18,896 bases of DNA from Treponema sp. Its GTDB lineage: Bacteria > Spirochaetota > Spirochaetia > Treponematales > Breznakiellaceae. The stretch covers positions 1 to 18,896 of the forward strand of contig JAITAI010000165.1 of the NCBI GenBank assembly GCA_031284195.1, read 5' to 3'. The notes under the pieces were generated by a model that was not told the DNA's origin, made no database searches, and saw only the letters and a list, made by a program, of their open reading frames with translations. Below are positions 1-6,319 of this stretch, one piece after another. The position numbers were made by a program, and so were the translations under genes. The stretch's first letter is position 1. Each line of letters starts with the position of its first letter.

Positions 1-257
1 AGATAGTCCGTTGCCAGATATTGAAACTCCCGTTCCGGCTGTTTCCAGCACTTGAAAACAAAGCCCCAGTCAACATCACGCTTCCCTGCGGCTTTCAGGA
101 ACTCACGGCTGAGTTTTCTACGCTCCGGCGCCGGTATGCCAAGGAAAGGGAACAAATCCCGCATATATGCGCCCATGGCGACGGCCTGCTGCGGATTGGC
201 GTTCTCCCTAAAGGACTTAAACAACTCCGTTGCCGTCATTGGCTGCAGGAATTTCAT
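1..257 (-). CDS. DNA alkylation repair protein, AlkD-like (N-terminal part)
   Basis: A minus-strand reading frame starts with ATG at 257 and stays open to the left edge, giving 85 codons of a truncated protein. It begins MKFLQPMTATELFKSF and contains a YMRDLFPFLGIPAPERR stretch and the motif DWGFVFKCWKQPEREFQYLA. These match the N-terminal HEAT-like repeats of the AlkD/AlkC DNA alkylation repair family, which removes bulky or charged alkylated bases in the cytoplasm. The start is supported by a ribosome binding site (GGAGGTAA) just upstream on the minus strand. The family is usually about 220-240 residues, so roughly 60% of the gene lies outside the window, including the usual active-site region. 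The functional class is fairly certain; the precise substrate cannot be judged. Confidence 0.85.
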   Translation of the reverse strand, partial: MKFLQPMTATELFKSFRENANPQQAVAMGAYMRDLFPFLGIPAPERRKLSREFLKAAGKRDVDWGFVFKCWKQPEREFQYLATDY

Positions 258-472
258 GGCGTTACCTCCAAAAGTACCGGCAGCATCCGGTAAGCTGCCG
301 CTTGAATTAAAAGAGCAATGTCTCCAATTTTTCTTTTATGGCCATACAGTTCTATACAATAGCTTAGGGCCCATAGCGTTCCGGCTGCATAGGGCATTGG
401 ACTTGGTAAGACAAGCCGGTTGGTTGTCGCGGACTTTAGTCCAAACAAGTCTTGCAAAATGCTCTGCATTGC

Positions 473-552
473 ACTGTTTTTTAGCGGTTGTTGGCGAACC
501 TTTGGTTCGACGGAAACCGAGGTTTTCGAACAACTCTATTCCAAAAAACAGT
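473..552. repeat. Long imperfect inverted repeat (hairpin element)
   Basis: The outer arms ACTGTTTTTT (473-482) and AAAAAACAGT (543-552) are perfectly complementary. Inside them GTTGTTGGCGAACC faces GGTTTTCGAACAAC, and a small inner hairpin CGAACC-TTT-GGTTCG sits near the apex. The whole could fold into an ~80-nt stem-loop in RNA or a cruciform in DNA. Two further short palindromes lie just upstream (GGACTTTAGTCC, and TGCAAAATGC with GCATTGCA). No transposase is attached, so this could be a non-autonomous repeat of the REP/MITE kind or a structured transcript. Confidence 0.5.
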
Positions 553-711
553 ATAAAGGCATTTCGCATACTGTTCCATGTGGGGGAATGGTTCTGCAAG
601 GCGGCGTTCCAGATAAACGCCATGGAGCGTTGTCCTCCTCGTGTTCGGGGAGCCAGTCGGTTGTTTTTGACCTTATATGCCTCTTTTGTATCTGTCTAGT
701 CTCTAATAGGG

Positions 712-816
712 TATTTTTGTCCCAAAATGACGTATTCTTGCCAACGGACGAGTTATTTTGGCCAGCGAATGAGTTGTTTTTGCCAATGGAGAGGGCGTTT
801 TTGCCCCCAAATGAGA
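712..816. repeat. Five degenerate 21-bp tandem units
   Basis: Units begin at 712, 733, 754, 775 and 796, each 21 bp, with a common pattern of a T-run, then GCCAA, then a purine-rich end ending in GAGT. A partial sixth unit follows. Because 21 is a multiple of three, every frame remains open and the plus strand reads as 7-residue units (for example FLPTDEL, FWPANEL, FLPMERA). There are no unique spacers between units. The array sits upstream of the minus-strand alkD-like gene; a second array of the same period lies upstream of the gene at 18621. Confidence 0.7.
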
Positions 817-1326
817 GTTTTTGACTGAAGAATTAGCTATTTGGTAGTTGATATTTTCTCTTTTATTTAGAGTATAATATGAACCGAGGGCGTTTTCTGT
901 CTGCTTGCCTGCCCTTAGCCGAAACATGGTGTTATAATCCCTGTTCAAGTAAAAAATGTCAATAAGCTGTTTCAGGAAAAGCCGATCTTTGCCCCTTGTA
1001 GGCGGCTTGGAGGGCCTCGGAACAGGGGTCAAGACGCCGTCCTTCCACCTGTCTCCTGCCGCCCTGCATAGTAATTACCCGGTGTACGTTGGAGGTAAAA
1101 ACGGTGATTGACCATTCCCCCTTCACCGTTCCCAATCCCCTATGAATGAGAAGCCCGGGCATTATGCCTGGTATAAAAAAAAGAAAAAAGCGTACCCTGG
1201 TTCTATATGGTTAATGGAATACGTCTATGCCATCTTTAATATTGTACAGGATCATTGCTTCTTGATACCATGAAGTCAGATGGTTCACGATCAAAGGGCT
1301 ATTTCTCAAACGGTACGGTAACTAAA

Positions 1327-1359
1327 GGGGTTTCAGCCTTCGGTTCGTTTTGAAACCCC
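1327..1359. promoter_or_regulatory. Hairpin upstream of lysR
   Basis: GGGGTTTCA (1327-1335) and TGAAACCCC (1351-1359) form a perfect 9-bp stem with a 15-nt loop, 54 nt before the lysR start codon. No T run follows on the plus strand, so it is not a standard terminator in that direction. It could act in the lysR leader or end transcription from the left on the minus strand, where CTTTAGTT follows. Confidence 0.4.
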
Positions 1360-1413
1360 CTCACATAACCGAATTTGCTCATTCCATTAAAGACTAATCG
1401 AGGGGAGTAAACG

Positions 1414-2352
1414 ATGAATACCCTGTATTTCAAATACGCTTTGGAAATTGAACGAACCCGGTCTATTACCAAGGCAGCGGATAATCTGTATATGGCCCAG
1501 CCCAACCTGAGCAAGGTGATTAAGGAACTGGAGGATACGGTCAAATTTCCTATTTTTGAGCGGAGTTCCCGGGGGGTTATTCCTACCCGCCAGGGCCTTG
1601 AGTTTCTGGCTTATGCCCGGAACATTTTGGAGCAGATGGAAAAGATCGAGACCATAGCAGAGGGTGATACGAGCCAGTGCCAGCATTTCACGGTCTCCAT
1701 ACCTCGGGGAAGTTATATCGCCGCGGCTTTTATCCAATTTGCCGCAGAACTGGACCCTGAACAAGAGATAAACATCAAGGTGCAAGAGACCAATTCCATG
1801 CAGACCATCACGGATCTGGTGGAAAACCGGTTTAAACTCGGTATTATCCGCTATCAGAAGATGTACGAGAATTATTTTCTCGATTATCTCGCGGATAAAG
1901 GACTGGGCCATGAGCAGATCTGGGAATTTGAATATGTGGTGCTCATGTCAAAAAACCATACCCTAGCAGATGCCGCGGAAGTGCTCTACAGTGAACTGAG
2001 CCGGTTTATTGAAATCGTCCACGGGGATACGGCGGTTCCTTATTTAGGGGCCTTGGAAACCCAGCGAGCCCAGGGACCGGTTCCGTTGCGGAAACGGATC
2101 TATCTCTACGAACGGTGCAATCAGTTTGATTTATTGAGTACCCTTCCGTTTACGTATATGTGGGTATCCCCTATTCCCGATAAACTGCTTGAGCGTTTCC
2201 ACCTGGTACAGCGGCGTTGTAGCTTAGCCAATAACCAATTTAAAGATGTGCTCATTTATCCCCAGGGCTATACTTTTTCTGCGCTGGATAAAAGGTTTAT
2301 TGATAAAATCTATGCTTCAAAAAACGACCTTTCTTTTCGGCAATTTTTGTAG
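1414..2352 (+). CDS. LysR-family transcriptional regulator
   Basis: A 312-residue protein of normal LysR length. The N-terminal winged helix-turn-helix spans about residues 1-62, with the family signature in SITKAADNLYMAQPNLSKVI followed by ELEDTV and FERSSRGVIPTRQG. A linker helix (about 63-90) and a C-terminal effector-binding domain follow. The start is supported by AGGGGAG seven bases ahead of the ATG. LysR proteins usually bind as tetramers near a divergent or adjacent promoter and respond to a small molecule; the effector cannot be read from the sequence. It lies directly upstream of, and co-oriented with, the redox modules, so it probably regulates them. Its 3' end and the DNA after it are duplicated at about 2797-3265, which ties the regulator to the operon's origin. 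HTH class is certain; target is inference. Confidence 0.93.
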   Translation: MNTLYFKYALEIERTRSITKAADNLYMAQPNLSKVIKELEDTVKFPIFERSSRGVIPTRQGLEFLAYARNILEQMEKIETIAEGDTSQCQHFTVSIPRGSYIAAAFIQFAAELDPEQEINIKVQETNSMQTITDLVENRFKLGIIRYQKMYENYFLDYLADKGLGHEQIWEFEYVVLMSKNHTLADAAEVLYSELSRFIEIVHGDTAVPYLGALETQRAQGPVPLRKRIYLYERCNQFDLLSTLPFTYMWVSPIPDKLLERFHLVQRRCSLANNQFKDVLIYPQGYTFSALDKRFIDKIYASKNDLSFRQFL

Positions 2353-2370
2353 GGAACCCTCATATCCATA

Positions 2371-2398
2371 TTGAAATAGGCTGATGCGAAATTTATAT
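2371..2398 (+). promoter_or_regulatory. Promoter-like pair, copy 1
   Basis: TTGAAA (2371-2376) and TTATAT (2393-2398) are separated by 16 bp just after the lysR stop codon. The -10 side overlaps an imperfect palindrome GAAATTTATATTTC (a T-rich dyad that could serve as a LysR site). The same arrangement is kept in copy 2. The spacing and the conservation support it; the individual hexamers are only moderate matches. Confidence 0.4.
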
Positions 2399-2470
2399 TT
2401 CTCAAGGACTTTAACGTATGCTACCTTAAATCATAGATAAGGAATGACCTCCTTTCATCTACCTCTCTCT

Positions 2471-2498
2471 GCTGTCTGGGACCGTAGTTCCAGACAGC
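2471..2498 (+). terminator. Hairpin, likely lysR terminator (copy 1)
   Basis: GCTGTCTGG (2471-2479) pairs with CCAGACAGC (2490-2498) around a 10-nt loop, and the following TTCTTTCT is T-rich, as in an intrinsic terminator. The paralogous hairpin at 3050-3083 keeps the stem although the pair T2477-A2492 is replaced there by C3059-G3074. Confidence 0.55.
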
Positions 2499-2543
2499 TT
2501 CTTTCTACGGATGAGCGGGGTCATGGTCCTAAGCGGCTTCGTA

Positions 2544-2646
2544 TGAAGCGTGTTAAAAAGAGGAACCCCACCGGCAGCCCTTCTACCACGAAGTTATGCT
2601 GCCGGCCGGGGTGTTGCATATAGAGAACATATACGCCATAAGGCGT
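2544..2646 (+). ncRNA. Candidate structured leader RNA, copy 1
   Basis: This ~100-nt segment is almost identical to 3122-3222, while the DNA immediately before it has diverged. It can form CCCC-A-CCGGCAGC (2566-2578) with GCTGCCGG (2598-2605) and GGGG (2608-2611), enclosing a conserved ~19-nt loop (ACCACGAAGTTA core), and then a small hairpin ACGCC-ATAA-GGCGT (2633-2646). No open frame with a ribosome binding site explains the conservation. I could not match it to a riboswitch class I know. It may be a riboswitch or other cis-acting RNA; here it leads into no intact gene. Confidence 0.45.
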
Positions 2647-2796
2647 TCAATACAGACCTCCTTGTGTACCGGGTAACAGCAGGCACTACTTTGGATAACC
2701 TGACTAAACGTTTCTATGCCGTATCCCCGAAGTTAGAATAAAGATATGCGCTTATCCGGTATGATGAAAACGGTGGGAGAAAGATTCGGCATATTG

Positions 2797-2940
2797 GGAG
2801 TATCCCCAATTCCTGATACGCTCCTTGAGCGTTTCCACCTGGTATAGCGGCGCTGTAGCTTAGCCAACAATCAATTCAAAGATGTGCTCATTATCCCCAG
2901 GACTATACCTTTTCTGCGCTGGATACAATTTTTGTAGGAA
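2797..2940 (+). pseudogene. Duplicated, decayed 3' end of lysR
   Basis: This stretch aligns with the last ~190 nt of lysR from about 2161. Read in the lysR frame it gives VSPIPDTLLERFHLV, then an in-frame TAG where lysR has CAG, then RRCSLANNQFKDVL, then a one-base deletion, and finally a ~45-nt deletion before the shared CAATTTTTGTAG end. It cannot encode a functional product. Together with the copied intergenic DNA behind it, it shows that a tandem duplication covered lysR and its downstream region. Confidence 0.9.
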
Positions 2941-2955
2941 ACCCTCATATCCATA

Positions 2956-2983
2956 TTGGAATAGGCCTATGCGAAATTTATAT
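2956..2983 (+). promoter_or_regulatory. Promoter-like pair, copy 2 (probable operon promoter)
   Basis: TTGGAA (2956-2961) and TTATAT (2978-2983) with a 16-bp spacer, in the same position and with the same AT-rich dyad (GAAATTTATATTTC) as copy 1. A transcript from here would carry a ~320-nt leader containing both conserved hairpin regions before the first start codon at 3316. Moderate hexamer match; the paralogous conservation is the main support. Confidence 0.45.
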
Positions 2984-3049
2984 TTCTCAAGGGCTTGAGC
3001 TTATGATACGTTAGATCTGGTAGAATACGACCTCCATTCGTCTCTATCA

Positions 3050-3083
3050 AAAGCTGTCCGGAAACGCTAACCCGGACAGCTTT
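3050..3083 (+). promoter_or_regulatory. Conserved leader hairpin, copy 2
   Basis: AAAGCTGTCCGG (3050-3061) pairs perfectly with CCGGACAGCTTT (3072-3083), a 12-bp stem with a 10-nt loop. The related hairpin in copy 1 differs by a compensatory T-A to C-G change and a different loop. Unlike copy 1 it is not followed by a T-rich run, so it is more likely a leader structure than a terminator. Confidence 0.6.
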
Positions 3084-3121
3084 GAACGGAGTTGAGCCTG
3101 GAGGCGCTTAAGTGCTTTATC

Positions 3122-3222
3122 TGAAGCGTGTTAAAAAGAGGAACCCCACCGGCAGCCCTTCCACCACGAAGTTATGCGGCCGGCAGGGTGTTGCATGTAG
3201 AGAAAATATACGCCATAAGGCG
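3122..3222 (+). ncRNA. Candidate structured leader RNA, copy 2 (operon leader)
   Basis: Near-identical partner of 2544-2646, positioned about 95 nt before the first gene of module 1. It keeps the CCCC-A-CCGGC arm (3144-3153), the ACCACGAAGTTATG loop and the GCCGG-CA-GGG arm (3179-3188), though the stem is shorter than in copy 1, and it keeps the CGCC-ATAA-GGCG hairpin (3211-3222). Its place between a promoter-like pair and a strong ribosome binding site is what a riboswitch or attenuator would show. The class is unknown to me. Confidence 0.45.
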
Positions 3223-3315
3223 CCTCATGTTCAATACATACCTGTCCTCTTTAATCGGTTACAGGACCAGGACCGCGTTCTTGGGCCCTGATGTTCTTTA
3301 TGTAAGGAGGACCCT

Positions 3316-3885
3316 ATGGTGTATCAGCGGCTTACCAGAGCCAAACCGCTGCCGGTAGATCCGGTCTGTACGCTGAGAGCTCGAATCAACCTCTTAGCCG
3401 GCCCCCCGGCAGATCCTGAAAAGCTGTCTGAGATGATGGACTGTTTTTTCTCCGAAGAAGGAAAACACATCGTCTGCGGCGGAACCACCTCGATCCTGGT
3501 AGCGGAATTTCTCCACAAACCCCTGGACACCCTCCTTCCCTGCCATCTAGATCCCGCCATTCCCCCGGTAGCCCAAATCGACGGGGTTGACCTCGTAACC
3601 GAAGGGCTTATCACCATACACCAGGTTCTCAAATACGCCCGGAATTACCTGGCAGGAACCGAAAGAGACGCTCCCTGGAAAAGCGGGGAAGACGGGGCCT
3701 CTAAAATCGCCCGGCTCCTCTTTGAAGAAGCAGCGGAACTCACCTTTTATGTGGGCAGGGCGGTTAATCCCGCGCATCAGGCCGGTGAAGTTGGCTTGGG
3801 ATGGAGCGATAAAATAGGGCTGCTTAAAGAATTGGAAACCTGTCTAAGAAAAATGGGAAAACCCATACAGGTCCATTACTTTTAA
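3316..3885 (+). CDS. Stand-alone C-terminal domain of hydrogenase-associated SpoIIE-type phosphatase
   Basis: 189 residues with a strong AAGGAGG five bases before the ATG. From about residue 26 the protein reads LLAGPPADPEKLSEMM, then IVCGGTTSILVAEFL, DPAIPPVAQIDGVDLVTEG and, near the end, ARLLFEEAAELTFYVGRAVNPAHQ. As I remember them, these match the region that follows the PP2C-like domain in SpoIIE-family serine phosphatases encoded beside [FeFe]-hydrogenase genes. The phosphatase domain itself (metal-binding aspartates) is absent and there is no trace of it upstream. It is therefore either a decayed remnant or, given the good start signals and clean frame, a domain that works alone, perhaps as a sensor or partner of the NuoE/NuoF complex. 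The family link is from memory and moderately sure; the role is unknown. Confidence 0.7.
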   Translation: MVYQRLTRAKPLPVDPVCTLRARINLLAGPPADPEKLSEMMDCFFSEEGKHIVCGGTTSILVAEFLHKPLDTLLPCHLDPAIPPVAQIDGVDLVTEGLITIHQVLKYARNYLAGTERDAPWKSGEDGASKIARLLFEEAAELTFYVGRAVNPAHQAGEVGLGWSDKIGLLKELETCLRKMGKPIQVHYF

Positions 3886-3914
3886 CGATAAAAACAGCAA
3901 AGAGAGGTATTACC

Positions 3915-4427
3915 ATGGCTATTGACTATGGGATCATCGACAGGATTACGGCACTATGGGGCTGTACCCCCAGTGCAACCATCCCCATCTTGCAGGGGGT
4001 ACAGGAACAGTACCATTATTTACCGCCGGAAATCTTTCCGTATGTGGCCAAAAAGTTGGATATAAGCGAGGCCCGACTGTACGGGGTAGCGACCTTTTAT
4101 GAAAACTTTTCCCTCGAACCCAAGGGGAAATTTATCATCAAGGTCTGCGACGGTACGGCCTGCCATGTGCGGAACGCTGGTCCCCTGCTTGAAACCCTTC
4201 GGAAAGAACTGGGGCTTTCCGAAACCAAAGGGACCACCGGGGATCTCCTGTTTACCCTGGAGACCGTTTCTTGTCTTGGAGCCTGTGCCTTGGCGCCGGT
4301 CCTGTCGGTAAACGATAGGGTACACGCTGCCATGACGCCAGAAAAAGCAGCTGCCCTGCTCAAGGAATTGAAAGCCGAAACAGAAAGCCCTGCTGTCAGG
4401 GAGGAGGCGGTACATGTTACGGGATAG
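3915..4427 (+). CDS. NuoE/HydC-like [2Fe-2S] subunit, module 1
   Basis: 170 residues of the 24-kDa NADH dehydrogenase / HndA family. An N-terminal helical part (residues 1-68, with YLPPE and LYGVATFYENF) is followed by a thioredoxin-like [2Fe-2S] domain whose ligands are C78 and C83 (CDGTAC) and C120 and C124 (CLGAC), all present. The cluster takes part in electron transfer at the flavin-bearing NuoF-like partner. AGAGAGG precedes the ATG. The gene overlaps the next one by 14 nt, indicating translational coupling. It is paralogous to 7111-7662, and both modules share the same 14-nt overlap. The family is certain; membership in a hydrogenase, transhydrogenase or other complex is not, because no catalytic subunit follows. 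Confidence 0.95.
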   Translation: MAIDYGIIDRITALWGCTPSATIPILQGVQEQYHYLPPEIFPYVAKKLDISEARLYGVATFYENFSLEPKGKFIIKVCDGTACHVRNAGPLLETLRKELGLSETKGTTGDLLFTLETVSCLGACALAPVLSVNDRVHAAMTPEKAAALLKELKAETESPAVREEAVHVTG

Positions 4428-6318
4428 AACCGCTTTACAAGAAGTCCGGCAAGGGTATGCCCAGGCCCTAGCCAGGGAACGTAGAAAAATCCTCGTCTGT
4501 GCAGGAACCGGCTGTGTTTCGAGCGGTTCCCTCAAGCTCTATGCACGGCTGCTGGAGCTTATGAAGGAACAGGGGCTTCCCTATACAGTGGAACTGCGGA
4601 TAGAACCAGAAGGTTCTCAAACACCCCATAGGGCCTCTGAAGGCCCCATTGGGGTGAAGAAAAGCGGCTGCCACGGATTTTGTGAAATGGGCCCCCTGAT
4701 CCTGATTGAACCAGAGGGGTACCTCTATACCAAGGTGCAGCTTGAGGACTGTGAGGATATCATCCATAAGACCATCCTCCGGGGGGAAATCTGCGAGCAT
4801 TTAGTGTATCACTACCAAGGAAGCCCCTATCTCAAGCGGGAAGAGATTCCCTTCTACAAAAGGCAGACCCGGATCGTGCTGGAACAGTGCGGCCTCATTG
4901 ACGCGGAATCAATCCGGGAATACCTCGCCGTGGGCGGGTACCGGGCCTTTGAAGCAGCGCTCTTTGAAATGGAAGCGGAACAAGTCATCGCGGAAATTAC
5001 CGCGTCTGCGCTGCGGGGCCGAGGAGGCGCAGGGTTCCCCACCGGCATTAAGTGGCAGGAGGTGTACCAGCAGCACACCCAGCCTAAGTACGTGGTCTGT
5101 AATGGCGACGAAGGAGATCCAGGAGCCTTCATGGACCGGAGCGTCATGGAAGGGGATCCTCACCGGGTGATCGAGGGGATGCTCATTGCCGGGAAGGTCT
5201 CAGGGGCATCCATGGGTTACATCTATGTCCGGGCAGAATACCCCATTGCCGTAAAACGGCTCCAAACCGCCATCATCCAAGCAACCGAACTGGGCCTTTT
5301 GGGACAACACATCCTGGGAACGGATTTCAGCTTCACCATCGAGGTATACCGGGGAGCCGGGGCATTTGTCTGCGGAGAAGGAAGCGCCCTCACCGCCTCG
5401 GTTGCGGGGAATCGGGGGATGCCCCGGGTAAAGCGGTTCCGTACCGTAGCCCAGGGGCTCTTTGAGAAACCCACCCTGCTGAACAATGTGGAGACCTTCG
5501 CCAACATACCTCCCATCATCAACCAGGGGGCGGCCTGGTACCGGAGTATCGGACCTGCAAGCAGTCCGGGTACCAAAACCTTCGCGCTGACCGGGAATAT
5601 CACCAATACCGGACTCATCGAAGTGCCTATGGGCATGACCCTGAGAGAGGTGATTTTTGACATTGGCGGAGGCCTGCGGGACCAGGCGGAATTCAAAGCC
5701 GTACAGATAGGAGGGCCCTCTGGAGGTTGTCTTGGGAAGGATGATCTGGACTTACCCTTGGATTTCGACTCCCTGAAAAAAGCCGATGCCATCATCGGAA
5801 GCGGCGGTCTCGTGGTTATGAACCACAAGACCTGCATGGTGGAAATCGCCCGGTTCTTCATGAGCTTTACCCAAAAAGAATCCTGCGGCAAGTGCACCCC
5901 CTGCCGGGAAGGAACCAAGCGGATGCTGGAGATTCTGAAACGTATAGTGGAAGGAAACGGCCGGGATGGAGATATAGAGCTGCTTCTCAGCCTGGGGGAT
6001 ACTATTTCCAGTACGGCCCTCTGCGGCCTTGGGAAGACCGCGCCTAATCCAGTAGTAAGCACCATCCAGCGGTTCCGCAGGGAATACGAAGCCCACATCT
6101 ACGATAAACGCTGCCCTGCAGGGAGTTGTAAGCAGCTCGCCCGAATTGGTATTGATAAAGAAACCTGTAAAGGCTGTACCAAATGCGCCAAGGCCTGTCC
6201 TGTAGGGGCTATTAGCGGTAAGCCTAAGACCCCCCATGAAATCGATGAACAGAAGTGTATTAAGTGCAGGGCTTGTATCGAGACCTGTCCATGCAACGCG
6301 GTGAAGGAGGAACAGTAA
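4414..6318 (+). CDS. NuoF/HydB-like flavoprotein subunit with altered NAD site, module 1
   Basis: 634 residues. Domains in order: N-terminal thioredoxin-like [2Fe-2S] domain (C29, C34, C86, C90); NuoF core with the FMN loop GRGGAGFPTGIKW (202-214) and NGDEGDPGAFMDR (230-242); SLBB-like part (about 390-470); the [4Fe-4S] site C491, C494, C497 and C537; and a C-terminal two-cluster ferredoxin (C585/588/591/595 and C615/618/621/625). This is the HydB/HndC/StnB layout of cytoplasmic electron-bifurcating complexes. The NAD(H)-side motif is unusual: the family's CGEETAL is CGEGSAL here (320-326), and the following KPPFPA is KRFRTV (340-345). All cluster ligands are intact, so the protein is probably functional but may have lost or changed NAD(H) binding. 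GGAGG precedes the ATG. Confidence 0.93.
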   Translation: MLRDRTALQEVRQGYAQALARERRKILVCAGTGCVSSGSLKLYARLLELMKEQGLPYTVELRIEPEGSQTPHRASEGPIGVKKSGCHGFCEMGPLILIEPEGYLYTKVQLEDCEDIIHKTILRGEICEHLVYHYQGSPYLKREEIPFYKRQTRIVLEQCGLIDAESIREYLAVGGYRAFEAALFEMEAEQVIAEITASALRGRGGAGFPTGIKWQEVYQQHTQPKYVVCNGDEGDPGAFMDRSVMEGDPHRVIEGMLIAGKVSGASMGYIYVRAEYPIAVKRLQTAIIQATELGLLGQHILGTDFSFTIEVYRGAGAFVCGEGSALTASVAGNRGMPRVKRFRTVAQGLFEKPTLLNNVETFANIPPIINQGAAWYRSIGPASSPGTKTFALTGNITNTGLIEVPMGMTLREVIFDIGGGLRDQAEFKAVQIGGPSGGCLGKDDLDLPLDFDSLKKADAIIGSGGLVVMNHKTCMVEIARFFMSFTQKESCGKCTPCREGTKRMLEILKRIVEGNGRDGDIELLLSLGDTISSTALCGLGKTAPNPVVSTIQRFRREYEAHIYDKRCPAGSCKQLARIGIDKETCKGCTKCAKACPVGAISGKPKTPHEIDEQKCIKCRACIETCPCNAVKEEQ

Positions 6319-6319
6319 C

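Larger units (their letters stand above)
258..1413. other. Long region without a convincing gene
   Basis: About 1.15 kb between the alkD-like gene and lysR. Open frames exist on both strands, but none has a good ribosome binding site or a recognisable domain, and the frames are broken relative to one another. What can be seen is an inverted-repeat element (473-552), five 21-bp tandem units (712-816), a hairpin with arms at 1100-1107 and 1123-1130 (AACGGTGA/TCACCGTT) whose minus-strand copy runs into a short T run, and a hairpin in front of lysR (1327-1359). The stretch 959-1070 read on the minus strand gives a plausible peptide in two adjacent frames and may be a decayed gene, but I recognise no family. 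Confidence 0.6.

Noticed and set aside
52..699. A 215-codon plus-strand frame at the left end
   Set aside because: Its first part is antisense to the AlkD-like gene and the rest crosses the inverted-repeat element; no domain and no ribosome binding site.
712..816. Possible CRISPR array
   Set aside because: The 21-bp units are contiguous, with no unique spacers, and no cas genes are present; the same applies to 18418-18585.
2550..2741. A 63-codon plus-strand ORF in the duplicated intergenic DNA
   Set aside because: The paralogous copy changes frame and length, while stems are conserved, so the conservation is better explained by RNA structure.
5223..6098. A 291-codon open frame on the minus strand
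   Set aside because: It lies entirely antisense to the NuoF-like gene, whose motifs are unmistakable; its composition is that of a shadow frame and it has no recognisable domain.
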